64,000 nucleotides of DNA from Tigriopus japonicus. Taxonomy: Eukaryota > Arthropoda > Copepoda > Harpacticoida > Harpacticidae. The stretch is taken from contig JAAGOF010000104.1 of the NCBI GenBank assembly GCA_010645155.1, positions 2,003,905 through 2,067,904 on the forward strand, read 5' to 3'. A program made the position numbers and the translations under genes. Numbering within the stretch: the stretch's first letter is position 1; every line of letters starts with the position of its first letter. Positions 48,767 to 61,700 of the stretch are shown here, in pieces. The notes beneath the pieces are model-generated. The model worked only from the letters and a program-made list of their open reading frames with translations, made no database searches and was not told the DNA's origin.

Positions 48767-51301
48767 TTAATTTTGGAGTGCTTGACTTCCCTTCGAGATG
48801 GTTTCCATTTGTTTAATGTGGGTCTCTGCAAGAGTAAACTCGAAATTAGTAATAATAAAAAAATGTGATTTTTCGGCTGTCTCAACTGTTACCCTTCAGT
48901 TTGTCGCAATACTTCTTATGCGTAAACCAATGAAATTTTTGGCAGGTTTGGTCGCAATATTGAACTGCTTTACCTGAAAACACAAACAAATAAACATATT
49001 AAACTGGGGATTGGAGCGATTGGGATCTTTAAATCCTCACATTTGGAACACTTTTTCGGGGCATCTTCGTTCCCACAGCAATCGCAATTCTCCTTATCTT
49101 TAAAGCCTTTCTGACCATTAAACGATTGGTTGATGAACTCGGCAGCCGTGACGGAATCGCCATAGTTTTGGCAATGAGAAAAGTTTGAGACTAAAATCTT
49201 GAAAAGCTGCGCTTCTTTATAAGGAAACTCTTTCACTCCTTGACGAAGGAAATCTTCTTGGAACACTGGATAACCATCGCTTTCTCGTCCAGTAAGCATG
49301 GCCTTGATCCACAGATCAATAAATGGTGAGTTCTTCTTAGGTCCTTCGTCGTACTTCTTTTTCTAGGTACCATTAGAAGGACAAAGCTTGAAAAAAATTC
49401 TTTCGGATTTCATTTCTCTCCATGATCATACCTGTTTCATGATGTCTTTGAGGACGTAGTATATGATATGGAACTTCAGAGAAAGCACCTCGTTGACATC
49501 TTTTCGATCTTTGAACTCACGGTTGGACATGCGCTCCAAAATGTCCACGACTTTCTCAATACTTTCCAATAGCTCTGGATTGGATCTCAAATGCAAGGCG
49601 AGACTCACGGGGTGGGTATTCATCTGTAGAGCAATCATTTTCAAATAAAAATCAAATGGATTAGCCTGGGGCACAACTCACTTTCATGACCAGCGTGTGA
49701 ATGGGTTTGGCCAATTGAATGGGTAATTTGGCTTCATCTTCCAAGGGTTGCTTACGGGTGAAGTAGTACACGCTCTCTTTTGGCACAAAATTGTTGATAA
49801 TCGAGACACATGCGTGATTGCCTAAACCAGAAAAAAGCACAGTTAAACCATCAATCTATCAACAAGCTGTTTTTGGCTTGAATGCCTTACCCACGAACGC
49901 AGCCATTTGCGAAGGGGTTCGTTTCACCGAGTTTGTGGCTTCAGGATTCGCTCCGTTTTGAACGAGGATTTCGCACACCCGTGGATTGCCGGAAAGAGCG
50001 GCGAAATGCAACGCTGTGTAGCCGTGTTCATGATTACCACCATTCACGGGAATACCCTGCAGGATAAAGGTGCATATAGTGGAACTGTTCCCTCTGCTCC
50101 GTAGATTTTCTATCTCATTTGGTCATTTAGAATAGAGCTCTACAATTTCTCTTCATTAAATTTATTTAAGAATGGACCGAAAGAGCTAATTGTTATTATG
50201 AACGGTAAGTTTTCACTTTTTGGAGGAACACTGCTTGCCCTTTTATTAGTATTAATCTGATAAGATAACCCATTTAATTTTTCTTTTTAATTTCATAAAC
50301 CCAATTTTAACTCAAAACGACGTTACAATATTGGCCAGCATTTCTATTTCTATTGACCTTTCCTATATTCTATTATCATTTGTGCAAACATGTAAATTAG
50401 ACCAACCGTACAGCTGAATATATGTCTCATTTGCATACAAAAATATATTGCGATACAACAACAACTCTCGACACATTAAATCTATTGTTAGAGGCGCTTT
50501 TTAGCCAAGTATTCTTGAATTTGATCCGACTAATCGCTAAACAAAATTTTACATTTAAAAGACTGACCCTCGATTCCAGGTTTCTCAAAAAAACCATCCA
50601 TATTTTGAGTGCACATTAAAAGGTCAAATGTTGCCTGCGTTTTTTTAGAAAAAGAAAACAAAGTGTTTTGTTAGCAAGCATTTCTTGAAGTGTTCGAACC
50701 AAAAAAAATAGTGCATCGTGTCGTTTTGTCCCAATTTTGCTAGTTTTGGGGGTCCCTAACCTATAAAAAAAATAGAACATGGGAAATGCAAGTATTGCAT
50801 ATTGTAAGTTGGAAATATTTCTGTGACAGAATTTCCGAGTTATTCTCAAGCTTTTTCTCGAGCTTGTTCCTAAACCGTTTCGATGGGTTTAATTAAAGTT
50901 CACCCTAAAGTGCTTTTGGTCCATTTCCAGTTTACCATGATTTCCTCCTCAGGTTATAACCTTCGCACCCAATTTCATGTTTCCTTAAGTCGTTAATCTA
51001 CTTTGGAATCTCAGAGCTCTATTTCTTGAAATTGACAATTGTTCAATCGTTATAATTTTTCACTCACCCGATCAATGAGGAATTGCAAGGTTCTGGGTTT
51101 GCCTTTCCATGCGGCCAAAATCAAGGCTGTGCATCCATTCTCGTCCTCGAGATCCACTTTAGAGCTAATGACATCCTGCGGGTCGTCGAAGAACTTGGCT
51201 ACTAAATCCGGATCATCCTCGGTGTGATTTTGAATGATTTCGAACACGGGATGGACAAAAGGGGCGGGCTTGGGCGTGGTCTGCGGCTCAGACTGACTCA
51301 T
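48767..51301 (-). CDS. ANKMY2: ANKMY2: ankyrin-repeat and MYND-finger protein, 7 exons
   Basis: Minus-strand exons 51301-51068, 50056-49891, 49821-49682, 49623-49432, 49362-49041, 48973-48893 and 48825-48767 join in frame to 397 residues, close to the usual family length. Ankyrin repeats occupy about residues 50-150 ([40 protein letters not shown], then [10 protein letters not shown]). A conserved helical region follows. The MYND zinc finger lies at about 336-374: CDCCG, KKCSKC split across an intron, QYCDQTCQ and HKKYC supply all Cys/His ligands. In vertebrates ANKMY2 binds adenylyl cyclases, escorts them to cilia and thereby tunes Hedgehog signalling. The short last exon after the MYND domain is accepted on phase alone. 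Confidence 0.9.
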
Positions 51302-52751
51302 CCTCGGACTTGAATGGAAAAATCAATGGAATCTCGATCGGAATTTAGCCAGTTGGAAAAGGACACGCTATCTCAAGATTAAGAAGCATGGAAGGAGATG
51401 CTGGTCATAGAAATGAAAAGCGATTGCCTCTGTTTACTATTTTATGACAGATTGTAGACCATGGAAAATCAGTTTTGAACTTTCTTTAACCTATATATTG
51501 TTATTGGGAATGATGGGGTTATGAAAACGCTACTAACGATAGGTTTTGGGTGTAGAAGTCATAAATTTTGCAAGTAAGGCATTATTCCATGAAGATAAAA
51601 AACTTCTTGGAGTTTCTACTTTTCGTCAACGAGATCAAGGCTTAAGTCGAGCGAGGTTGGGTGTGTCTTAATACGTTGTGGTACCTAGTCTCTAGTGGTA
51701 CCGAGCAAATAGAAGGTCCAGGTCCTTCGAGAAAATTCATAATATAACATTTAGTCCCAATTGGAGATTCTAGTCCTGACGATCGACCACTGAAACATTT
51801 TTTTCGTCCCTTTTTCTGTAATGTAATAAGTTCTGATCATGCATCTCAGTTCACCATCTTTAAGATGAAGCTTTCATCTTATATCTAAGCTTGGATATCT
51901 CTAGAGTCTCTAGATATCTCTATGGATTAATGTGTTTTACAGCAATTTTTTTTCCTGGGATTTTCATGTGTTCCTGGATTCATAACTTTGTCGAATAATG
52001 CTCCCCCCCTTTCTGCTCTTAAGTTTTAATTTTCCAAAGCGTCACTTCTTGAGTTGCTAAAGTTGTCAGCGTTTGTCTTAAAAAATAGACGTTCTTAAAG
52101 CAAAGGAGAAAAAGTCTCTGCTCGAAATATATAAATAAAAAATACATGTATAAAAAGTCTTGTATAACACAGAAGCAATTAGCATTTGTTCCACTTAACG
52201 TTATCGTGCTGACTGACTTTGTTTTTTACGCCGGATGACAAGTGTCCCATCCCTTCTCATGACCTCACTTTGACCCCGTTTCCCAGACTTGGCAGTCATC
52301 CATTCTCGCCCTTCCCTCCCACGGGCTCTTTAACCTCCCCCATCCGTTCACCGTCCCGTTACGCCAAGATAACCAACATCCTGGACCTTCAATCAACATC
52401 ACGAAAACTCCATCAAAGTTTTCCATAGCCCACTCTCGTCTCCATACGTACAGTTATCCCCTCAGCTGTTGACGATCCCCCGCCCCGTTATGTAGACATT
52501 CTTATTCTCATCAGCTGCACCGGCCTCAATCCCGCAGTTGGGCTGCTTCAGTTTAGGCTGAAAAGGCAGAAGACTTGAAAAGACAAGAGAGACGAGCGGT
52601 GATTTATCTAGTGATTGCTTTTCAGTTTGAGTGAGTGACGGACGATCCTCATTGACAGGAAAACGCCGTGATTTCGTGAATAAACAAGAGGCGTGTCGTG
52701 CGTGAAGCTCTCCTTCGAGGATATCGGCGGTGATATTGAGCTTGATTTGCC
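51302..52751. other. Divergent promoter region between ANKMY2 and the PP2C gene
   Basis: The two genes point away from each other across 1.45 kb. I see no clear TATA or initiator element. A small imperfect palindrome built on GATATCTCTAGAG lies near 51895. Nothing coding is recognised. Confidence 0.4.
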
Positions 52752-55700
52752 ATGGCAGGCCCCGATGAGGCCATGGATTCGGAGACGGGGATGATGTCTG
52801 CTCCACCGCAAACCTTACAAGAGTTCTTGGAGCATTTCTTGAGTAATCATCGGGATGAGAACTTTTTGAGTGTGAAACAGGGCAATTATACCATCACTGA
52901 GAGAGAATTTGTGGGCGAAGTGGCCGATTGGACGCAACAGTATCTTCAATACATGTAAGAGGTCGCTTAGTTTTAAAACGACGCATAATCTAGGACCGCT
53001 GAAACCTGATATCGCAAGTATTGATATCCGAATTGGCGAGTCAACACATTAAGCGGATATTTCATCACAAACGAAACTATCTATCTTTCTATCCGATCTA
53101 CGTATTTTGAAATTCTGATCGATTCGCGGAGCCTTAATTCCAGTGTCTTGGTTTGATTGCTTTGATGGTTTGAAAGGGTGAAATTCCATGATAACGTCTT
53201 TACTTTATCGTATAAATGTTAGGGCGCATTTGAGTAATCCGTGAATGTTTTAGAATAGATGATTTCCTTTAAACAGTCATTTCAGTGATGTAAACGGCCA
53301 TTTATAACAAATATGACTCAGAAGATGTAAGCTATGTGGAGTGTGGAATCATTTGAAATTGGATTCACTTCAGCGGAATATGAAAATAATTTAAGGCGTA
53401 TCAATTTCAAATACAAACTAAAAATCTCGCTGATCAGAAAGGACGTGTTAGGCGGGCGAATTACGTGTGACATTTCACATACTATTTCATGATGTTTAAA
53501 GAAAAAATGAATAGAAAGAGATCATGACATCATAAACTAGGAAATCAAATAATTTTTTGGAGCAAAATAGAAGCTTTCTCTTCTTTGAATTAACGCAAGG
53601 TTCCGAAAAAATATGGCTGATCCCATTCCTAATTTTATTAATTCCGTCACAGTCCATAGTTGACTCGGAATTACCCTGAATTTGTGAGTGCTTTGTTCTT
53701 GTTTTTGTTCACTTTTTCCCCCAAATACCGCTTCTTTATTTAAGCTCATTCATAAAAAGCTACATGGAAGTTCTATCTATTACGTTCCATGTAATGACAT
53801 AAACTTACTTCAATAGCAACAATGCGCAATTCATCCAAAGCTTTGACAATCGGTTCGTGTCAGTTTATCCCGGTTTTTTGCCGGAAATTTTGTAATGCGA
53901 TAAGGCCATAACATCAAAGGTGTGTTCAGGTATACGATCCACAATACATACAAAATGCTCACAAGAAATGTCTCTTATCTTAATAGCATCCTCATCATTG
54001 CTAATCCTTAACACAGGATGGAAATGAGAGCCCCTGTTGGTCTCTAATCAATGTAATGGCGTTGTAAAATTTATGAAAAAACCGCAAGGAAAAGAGAAAT
54101 GTGGTAAAACACGTTGTTCAATGACCATTGGCTATCCCTCAGGAAGGATGAGCTCGTTTCATTGTCAATGGCCATTTAATGATTCTTTCACTCGAACCGC
54201 CGAAAGACGAGGTTCATCTCACGTCTGACAACAGTAGAAAACTGTGTAAACCCGTGGGAAATTTCAATCATCTTATCTCTTCTGAGTTTAGTACCTGATG
54301 TCTCTTATCTCTGTGTTCGAAAGAATAGTAGCTAAAGTTACGCCCAAGCTCCAGTTATTCTTGGTTACGGATGCATTCCTTTCAAGTATTATTGGATATT
54401 GACCTTTGTAGATATCACCTAAGGCTTCATTTGTTTTGTTTGAATGCAAAAATGGCACACGAGCTTGCAATTGTGGTGACCAATAACTCTGCAGAGTTGG
54501 GCTATTATTGGACACACAATGGGAGGAGGTAGGTTCGGGTAAAGTTCATTAGATTCTCAAGATTGAGTAAATTATGACGTAAAATGGGAATAGAAATGCA
54601 GGGCGCGAGTCATTTGTTTCCCATGAGAAATGTGTAGGGAGTTATTAGCCAATTGGCCCCGTTTCAATCATCCACCAAGAACATGCCAAAGGACATGTAC
54701 GACCAAATCCTTCTTATCTCGAGCAGAAATGCCAGTTTTCAAACCACAATCAAAGGAATCAAGAGCACATTTGTTGTCCGATTTTATGGATGTTAGACCA
54801 AATCCAAGATACGTCTTTGTTCGCTTCATTGCGGTGGCTGAAATGAGAATGATGTGTCCCAGAAAAGAATTTGCCTTCTAGTCCATTGATTTATCACGAG
54901 CTAAACCGAGACTTTTATTGGTGATGAGTAGATTGAATCCAAGAGTGTTAGGGTTTTGCCACCGAAACAACTTGTTTTGCTTCAGTGGTCTCTGTTTGAC
55001 TGGATTCTGAACCTGCGGATAAAGGATGTATGCGCATGTGAAGGTGACTTCGAAGTCAAATTAGATTAATTGATTCGTCTAAACAAAATTTACACCAATT
55101 AAGTCATGAGTGACAAATAAACGGTTGTCTTTTCGCAAATTAATGATCCATGTGCAATGCTAACTCTTTTGGTCAAGGAAGAGAATATCATATCATTTGT
55201 TTGAGATCTGTCAAAATATTGTATTTAGCTTGTTATCATTACGGTCCTATTCACTTCTCGTTTATTTGGGTTCTCTTTTCTTTGAAAAGATGTATATTTA
55301 TTTCTGTCATTCTCATGATAGCAATCAAAGCTGACAAGCATAACTGTACACGTCATGTGCAAAAATTGGATTAGGCGGAATTGTTTGTAATTGGATTAGA
55401 TCACGCAAGGCAAGAAATTTGGTTCGTTAAAGCCTTAAGGATAATAGTGGTTTTTCTATTAAAAATCTGCTTTTTTCAAAGTTGCAAATCGTGAGACATG
55501 TCAAGCAAGTGTGTCAACTTAGTCTTCATTCTGACGTTGTGTTTGTCGAGCGGCCTCTGTTGTTTTTGAAAATACTATTTGTGTTGTAACATAAAAAAAT
55601 ACAATCGGAAAGCATTAGGAGTTTATTTATTCAGAAAGCTTACTTTGACCGTAGAACTAAGACAGTTGGAGCCAAAAGTTGGGCCACTCCAAATTCTTTG

Positions 55701-58700
55701 AAACAATGCTGGGTCCGCTTCAAACTCAAAAGAAAAAAAAAAGCTTTGATAGTGTCATTTGAGACTGATGAAGTCACAATGTGTCGCCTTAAATTTTTCA
55801 ATATTTGCTAGTTTTGATTTCATTGTGCTTCGTTTTAAATTTAAAACCAGATACTTTTCCATTAAGCAATATTAACGGTTAACACAATAAAACACGGAAA
55901 AATTACTCGGTTACAAAAATACGAAAACAATCAAGAGATGGTGTTATGGTGATGAACAAAACTGAACTGTAACTTAGCCAGAATGACTAAAAGAACCAAA
56001 AGTTGCAATTTGGCCCCATTTAGCAACTTGCTCTGCTTTTTAAGTTTTATATGGTTTTTAGTGGTCAGAAGAAATATGCCAACAAGTTTCTTCTTTCCTC
56101 TATTTTTGTGTTCTTTTTCGATTATTTTTGCATAAAAAAAGTAAGCAAACAAATATTTTGTGCGCATGGCTGTTCGATCAATACTCAAATCTAAAATATT
56201 CCGCAATTTGCAGGGCAGATAAAGATCTCTTCTAAGATTGATTGGATTGCGCTTTTTCATGTCCAAAAAAATAAATTCCAACCAGTTCTAAAAACAAATC
56301 CAACCAAAATTTTATGGAAGCTTGCTCACGGGATTTAGTAAATTTTCTCTAACTTACGGTTTATCTGATTTACCTCCCCTTTTTGAGCTGGTCTTGAATG
56401 CTTGGGAACTTCCCCAAAGTTGTCAGGTATTGAACCGTTCTTGGTGCTTCTCTGAACCGACTAATTGGCTTGCCTACCTCATAGTAGATAACCATACGAT
56501 AAAGAATTAAGTTACATCCTTTAACGGTAGAATCCTTGTATGCATTTTACCAACAACATGGGGTTGCAGAAGAAACAGAACACCTAAGATTTACTCTATA
56601 ATTAACTACGAAAAGTTTAAATCAGTTTTTACTTTATGCATATGGTTGAGCCATTGAAAATCTCACGGAATCAGTAGAAGCATGTTTCCCTTCAGATTAG
56701 TTTTTAGGTTAACAAGTTTCATAAATTTTTTTGGAAGTCCAGCTCAGGCAGGACTATTGTTATAATTAACTGTCCGGTTTTTTATGACCTAACTGTTCGT
56801 TCCCCAATTTTTAGAAATTGTTCATTTAAGTTGTAAGATTTTTGGGTGTAATTCACTTTAAATATTCCATTACTAAATTTAAGCTTCATCAAAAGGCGAG
56901 TCTCTGATAGTTGTTGAAAATCAGTGCAATAATTTGTTATTTTTATGGGGGGGGGGCGGATTTTTATTACCGTTACAAGGAATGGGATTCCCTGTAAAGA
57001 GAGTTGATGATTAATATAGTTCATATAATTAACGTTTATACGAAATTTGATCTACCAATGAGCTATTGTTGGCAGATCTGGGCAACCCTTGAATAGTGGG
57101 TTGGTCAGGAATAGTATTTAAAAATTTGTCCAATCCTGCCTTAAATGCTATTAGAGGATCGGCTCTTACATATTCCCGACGAAGACTAATGGGTAGGGCT
57201 GAATATTTTAGGTTTTACCTAAAAACCTAGGTTTTAACCTAAAACGCCTATTTAGAGCAATTTTTCCCTAAACTTAAGTTTTCAACCTAATATTAACTTT
57301 TTTCTCGCCTTTTTTGGGCAATTTTTACCTAAAACTAAGTCTTCAACCTTATGAAGAAAATTAGAAAAAATTAACAGAGAAAATTAACTTTTTCTCTTAT
57401 CCTTAAGTCATTTGCACAATAGGGTTCCTTACCCCAGTGTCTTTAAACAACAAAACGCAAGAACCAAGGAAGAAAGAAGGGAGGGAGCCACAATGATTTT
57501 CATTGCATCAACTTGCTAAATCAGCGTTACCAGGTGGTTTCAGGCCGACATTGGCAAAAGTTGTTTGAAATACTGCCATTTTTGAAGTCACATAACGCCA
57601 TATTCTGTTACATTTGAGCGAAATTTTTCTCGTTTGCAATCATTTCATCTCGTTTTTAGGGCGCAAATTTTAGATTTCTTTTTTTAAGTCGAAAAACTTG
57701 GATCTCGTTTGTTAGATCGAAAATTTCCGATTTTCGATTCGTTTTTTTGGTCGAATTTTTTTGCCTGCCCTTCCACTTGCTGCCATATTCTGACACTTCA
57801 CAAATTTTACTGCCACTAACTTTTCTAAACTGCCATTTCCACTGACAAATAAAGTTTTCACTTCCTCTGTCTCTGCTCAACTGCTTTTCTTGCAAAGAGT
57901 AAACTGCTGTAGAGCAATTAATAAAAGACTAAATTTGGTCTGAAGAGCCTCTGAAAAAGGTGTAATCTATTCAACCTAAAAAACCTAAAACGTAATTTTG
58001 GGCAACCTAATCATGTCATAATTTGCCCACAAAGTTAACCTAAAATATTTAGCCCTACTAATGGGGAACAAATTGAACAATGAAGGAGCCCGATAAAGAA
58101 GAGAGGAGGGCTTCATTGATCGAACTAGCCTCGATTCCCTTGGATTTGGAGGTGCTCTCAGAACGCACGTAAAACCTCTACGATCGCTACAACTGATCTC
58201 AAATCCTGGGTTAGGACAGAGCCCATGGATGCTCTTGAAAACATACAGTATCAGATACCTTTCATACCTTCTCTGAGTACTGTACAGCCCTAACTTCTTG
58301 AGCCTCTCCCAATACGAGAGCTCTCTCATTCCTGTGATGTTCCTAGTGAAACATCTTTGAACCTGCTCGACCTTTTGCAAACCTGCAGAACTCATTGGAG
58401 CCCAAATGGGTGAGGCATATTCAAGATGCGGTTGAACAATCGACTTGTACAGAGTTAGCATGGTAATACTATCCAGGAACCCTGTACTATCTCTGGACTT
58501 GGAAGTGCGATAGATCCAGCCACACGTTTGAAATGCCTTCCCCACTTTCAACTGGATCTGCTCATCAAACTTTCCATCATCTTGGATGACAACTCCTAAA
58601 TCCTGCATGGATGAGACCTGCTCAATATCAGAACCTCCACTGTCTTTGAGCGGAACATCTAATTTTGACGCCCCATACGTCATTGTGCGGAATTTCATCC

Positions 58701-61700
58701 CGTTCAATGTCATATTACTCTGACTAACCCAAGAGTAGACTTTCTCCAAGTCCTCAACTAAACATTTTGAGTCCTGACCATTCCTTCCACAAACATGAGT
58801 CATGAGTCTCCTGGTGTAGTCTAGATTTCAATATTTCTGTGCCGATCGGTTACTCAAAGAAATATGGCAATTTTACCTAAAATGTAATGTCAAACGAATC
58901 AAAATATCGACTACTTATTTGGCTGTTTTGTAATATTAGAATGAATTTTGATAGACGGGAAAAGGTGCATTAGTACATCGACAGTAGAAAATAAGGCCAG
59001 ACGACATAAATAGTCGCCTTGATGTGAATATTATACGTTCTTTGTAATCTGGCCATGCCACCAAGTTGGTTCACCCCCTGAGTTAAAACTCTTTGTAGCC
59101 AGGTTCTTTTTGCTAAACATATTGGAAGGTGTTGCATGCATGTTAAAGTATCTTACAATTGGTTCTGATCCTTGTTTAAAAAGAAAGGAAATGAATTAAA
59201 TGGTTGACTTCTACAAACGGAGATCAATCCTTTGTTGCGACGCAGAAATTGTCCTCAAATAGCATTGTTTCTTGTCCAACATTGCCCTGGCAAGATAACA
59301 TTAACGCTTCTTTTTGACGAAATCAAATTGACATGGACATCATGTCAAAGCTGACAATTATCGCGTCAGCTCTTCGAATCAGTGTTGCAGGAAATGAGAA
59401 ATGCATCTGGGAGCATAAACCACCGCTTTGGCTCGAACCAATGAAAGCGAAACAGTCGAATGATATTGAACTACTGATAACCTGTTGCACCAGTTCTGAT
59501 CATGGAGTCTTCTCCGTTTCAATTCTGGCCAAATACCAACATTTATCAACTTCACGAATCCTTTAAGCTTCATCAGCCAATCTACATTGTAGGTACACAC
59601 CGTAACTTCCTTTTACCCTACGTTCGTACGTAAGCTCAGTAGGAGGTAAACATCCGTTCATTCGTTGGAGATTTGAACGCCAAGAGCGGCTCGACTGCAT
59701 TCGCTTGAGCTACAAAGCATACTCGAAGAGCTCGAAATGCCTCGAGTCTTGAAGAAGTGCTCTAGAAGAACTTTGTACGGGGAAAAGGTATATGTGTGTC
59801 TGCGAGAGTATTGCTCGTGCTTTTTGTGTTTTTATTTTTATTTTCCAAGCGGTGAGCAAGATCCACGGGCTGGCTTCCCAACCAACTCATTCAACAGATA
59901 TCTTTCCCCTTCACCGCGTCAAAGCCAACGCCAAAAGGCACTCACGGAGAAGGGGGAGGGAAGAGCAGGGCTTTTTCACAAAATCTGTCGAAAGAGTCCC
60001 CCTCTAAGTGGTCGGCGTACTTCTCAGCAACACGGGCCACACTCACGAATGACATTGGTTCTTCCCATGCTCATCATCAGTTGGTCGTGTACACTTGTAG
60101 TTATTAGTTCTGAATTGATCTAGTTGTGGTGCATGCCTTGTTTACATTGAGATTATTTGCACCTTGTCCAAGATCACTGGCAAGATTGTCTGTCAGTTTC
60201 CATAATTCGTGGTTGGTGTGACGGAGAAGTGAAAGTGAAAGAGTCCCAGTTTTAAACATGGATCGGGCCAAGCGTCTGATCCGAAGGCTGAAAAAGGGCA
60301 AACGAAAATACACCTATTCCCCCACGGGATCTTTGCCTCCATCACCAATGGGCTCGCCACCCACAGTGTTGAGAGGCAATCCGTATTTACCCAAAAGTCA
60401 GAGCACGTTCTCACTGAATCGATTTTGGCGAAGGCAAGTGATTCTTTGTTTCTTGACAGTTTTTTAAAATCATTCTCGGAAATTGGAGAATGATTCATGG
60501 CAGGGTTGATATTTCAAAAATGTATGAATGAAAACAGAAAGAAGTCAATCATGAAGTGATGACACTTAATTGTGAGCTCTATTCATGGCTTGAAAAGGCG
60601 AGAAGACGTGAACCGTAACTGAAGTCAATTATTAAGAATTGCAGTTTAAAGTATTCAATCATATAAATCCCCATAGAAATACCAAGAGCCACCTTCCTTT
60701 TGCATATGACTAATTGCCTTGGCCAGACATAACGAGGCCAACCATGGGAACTTCGTCTCTGTTTCTTTCTTCTTCAAAAGAGCTCTCTTTGAATTGGGAA
60801 CTTCCTCTCCACTTCAATCAACCTCACATTGCATTGAAATGAATGAATACTGTAACAACTGAAATATTTGTCTTTTCAGGTCTTGTCCCTCCCACTTAGA
60901 GGCTGATATCACTCGAGAGGTGTTAAATGAGGCCAAAAAGCGGTACATTCACAATGGATTCCAACCTGGTTCCGATGAAGTTGATGGAGGTAACAACGGC
61001 ATTTCGCGTGGTGAAGAACGCTCGGTCAGCTGTGATCATCTCAATAACACCGAGGCCACCTCCGAAGGACGAGGATTGGGCTCGAAAGCTGGTAGGCCTG
61101 ACTAACATTACTAACGAATGGATATTTGCATGTTTGATCCCCTTGCATTATTATTAGTAGTATTCCTACGAAATAGTAATATTACAAGTGGTACCCAAGA
61201 GCTAAAACTAAAAAAAGACGTTACTATTTTTATCTTTCCTAACCAGAGCAAATGCTATTGAGAACATGAGTGTAATTAGCCCTCATAGACCTAGTGTTAC
61301 ATATTTCTAGTATATATATTTTTTTGGTGTTAGGGTGATTCAAGGTACCCAAGTTTTCCATCACTGACCAGTTTGTACGCAAACCCTGTGCTTAGAATAT
61401 TATGGACCATTTTAAGTTTAGAATATACCTTGGAAATGTAATACAACATGACAGGTACTAAATCGTAGCCTAAACCAAGAAGCTTGCCTAAACTCAGTTA
61501 TCGCTTGGGTCTGAGAGAGTTAAGCTTGAAAATATTTTTTTACTAAGACATTTTCCCTGTTTTTCGCCGCAATGCGATGCATTTGTGTCCGATAGAAGAT
61601 ATGATTTAAACTGGAGCTTATATCAACTGAGCCGTTATGTCTTCCACTTTTCTTCTATCAGTGTCAAAAGAAAGTGCGGGTCTATGAAGATCTACGTAAG

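Noticed and set aside
52462..52806. Minus-strand 114-codon frame at the start of the PP2C gene
   Set aside because: It partly mirrors the first PP2C exon and has no family resemblance.
57656..57895. Lysine-rich minus frame inside the hAT-like element as a possible transposase remnant
   Set aside because: Too short, with no BED finger or DDE/RNase H motif, so the element was called non-autonomous.
59640..59735. tRNA-like box A and box B motifs on the minus strand
   Set aside because: The motifs are about 32 nt apart, too close for a tRNA, and no acceptor stem pairs. A tRNA-derived SINE cannot be shown.
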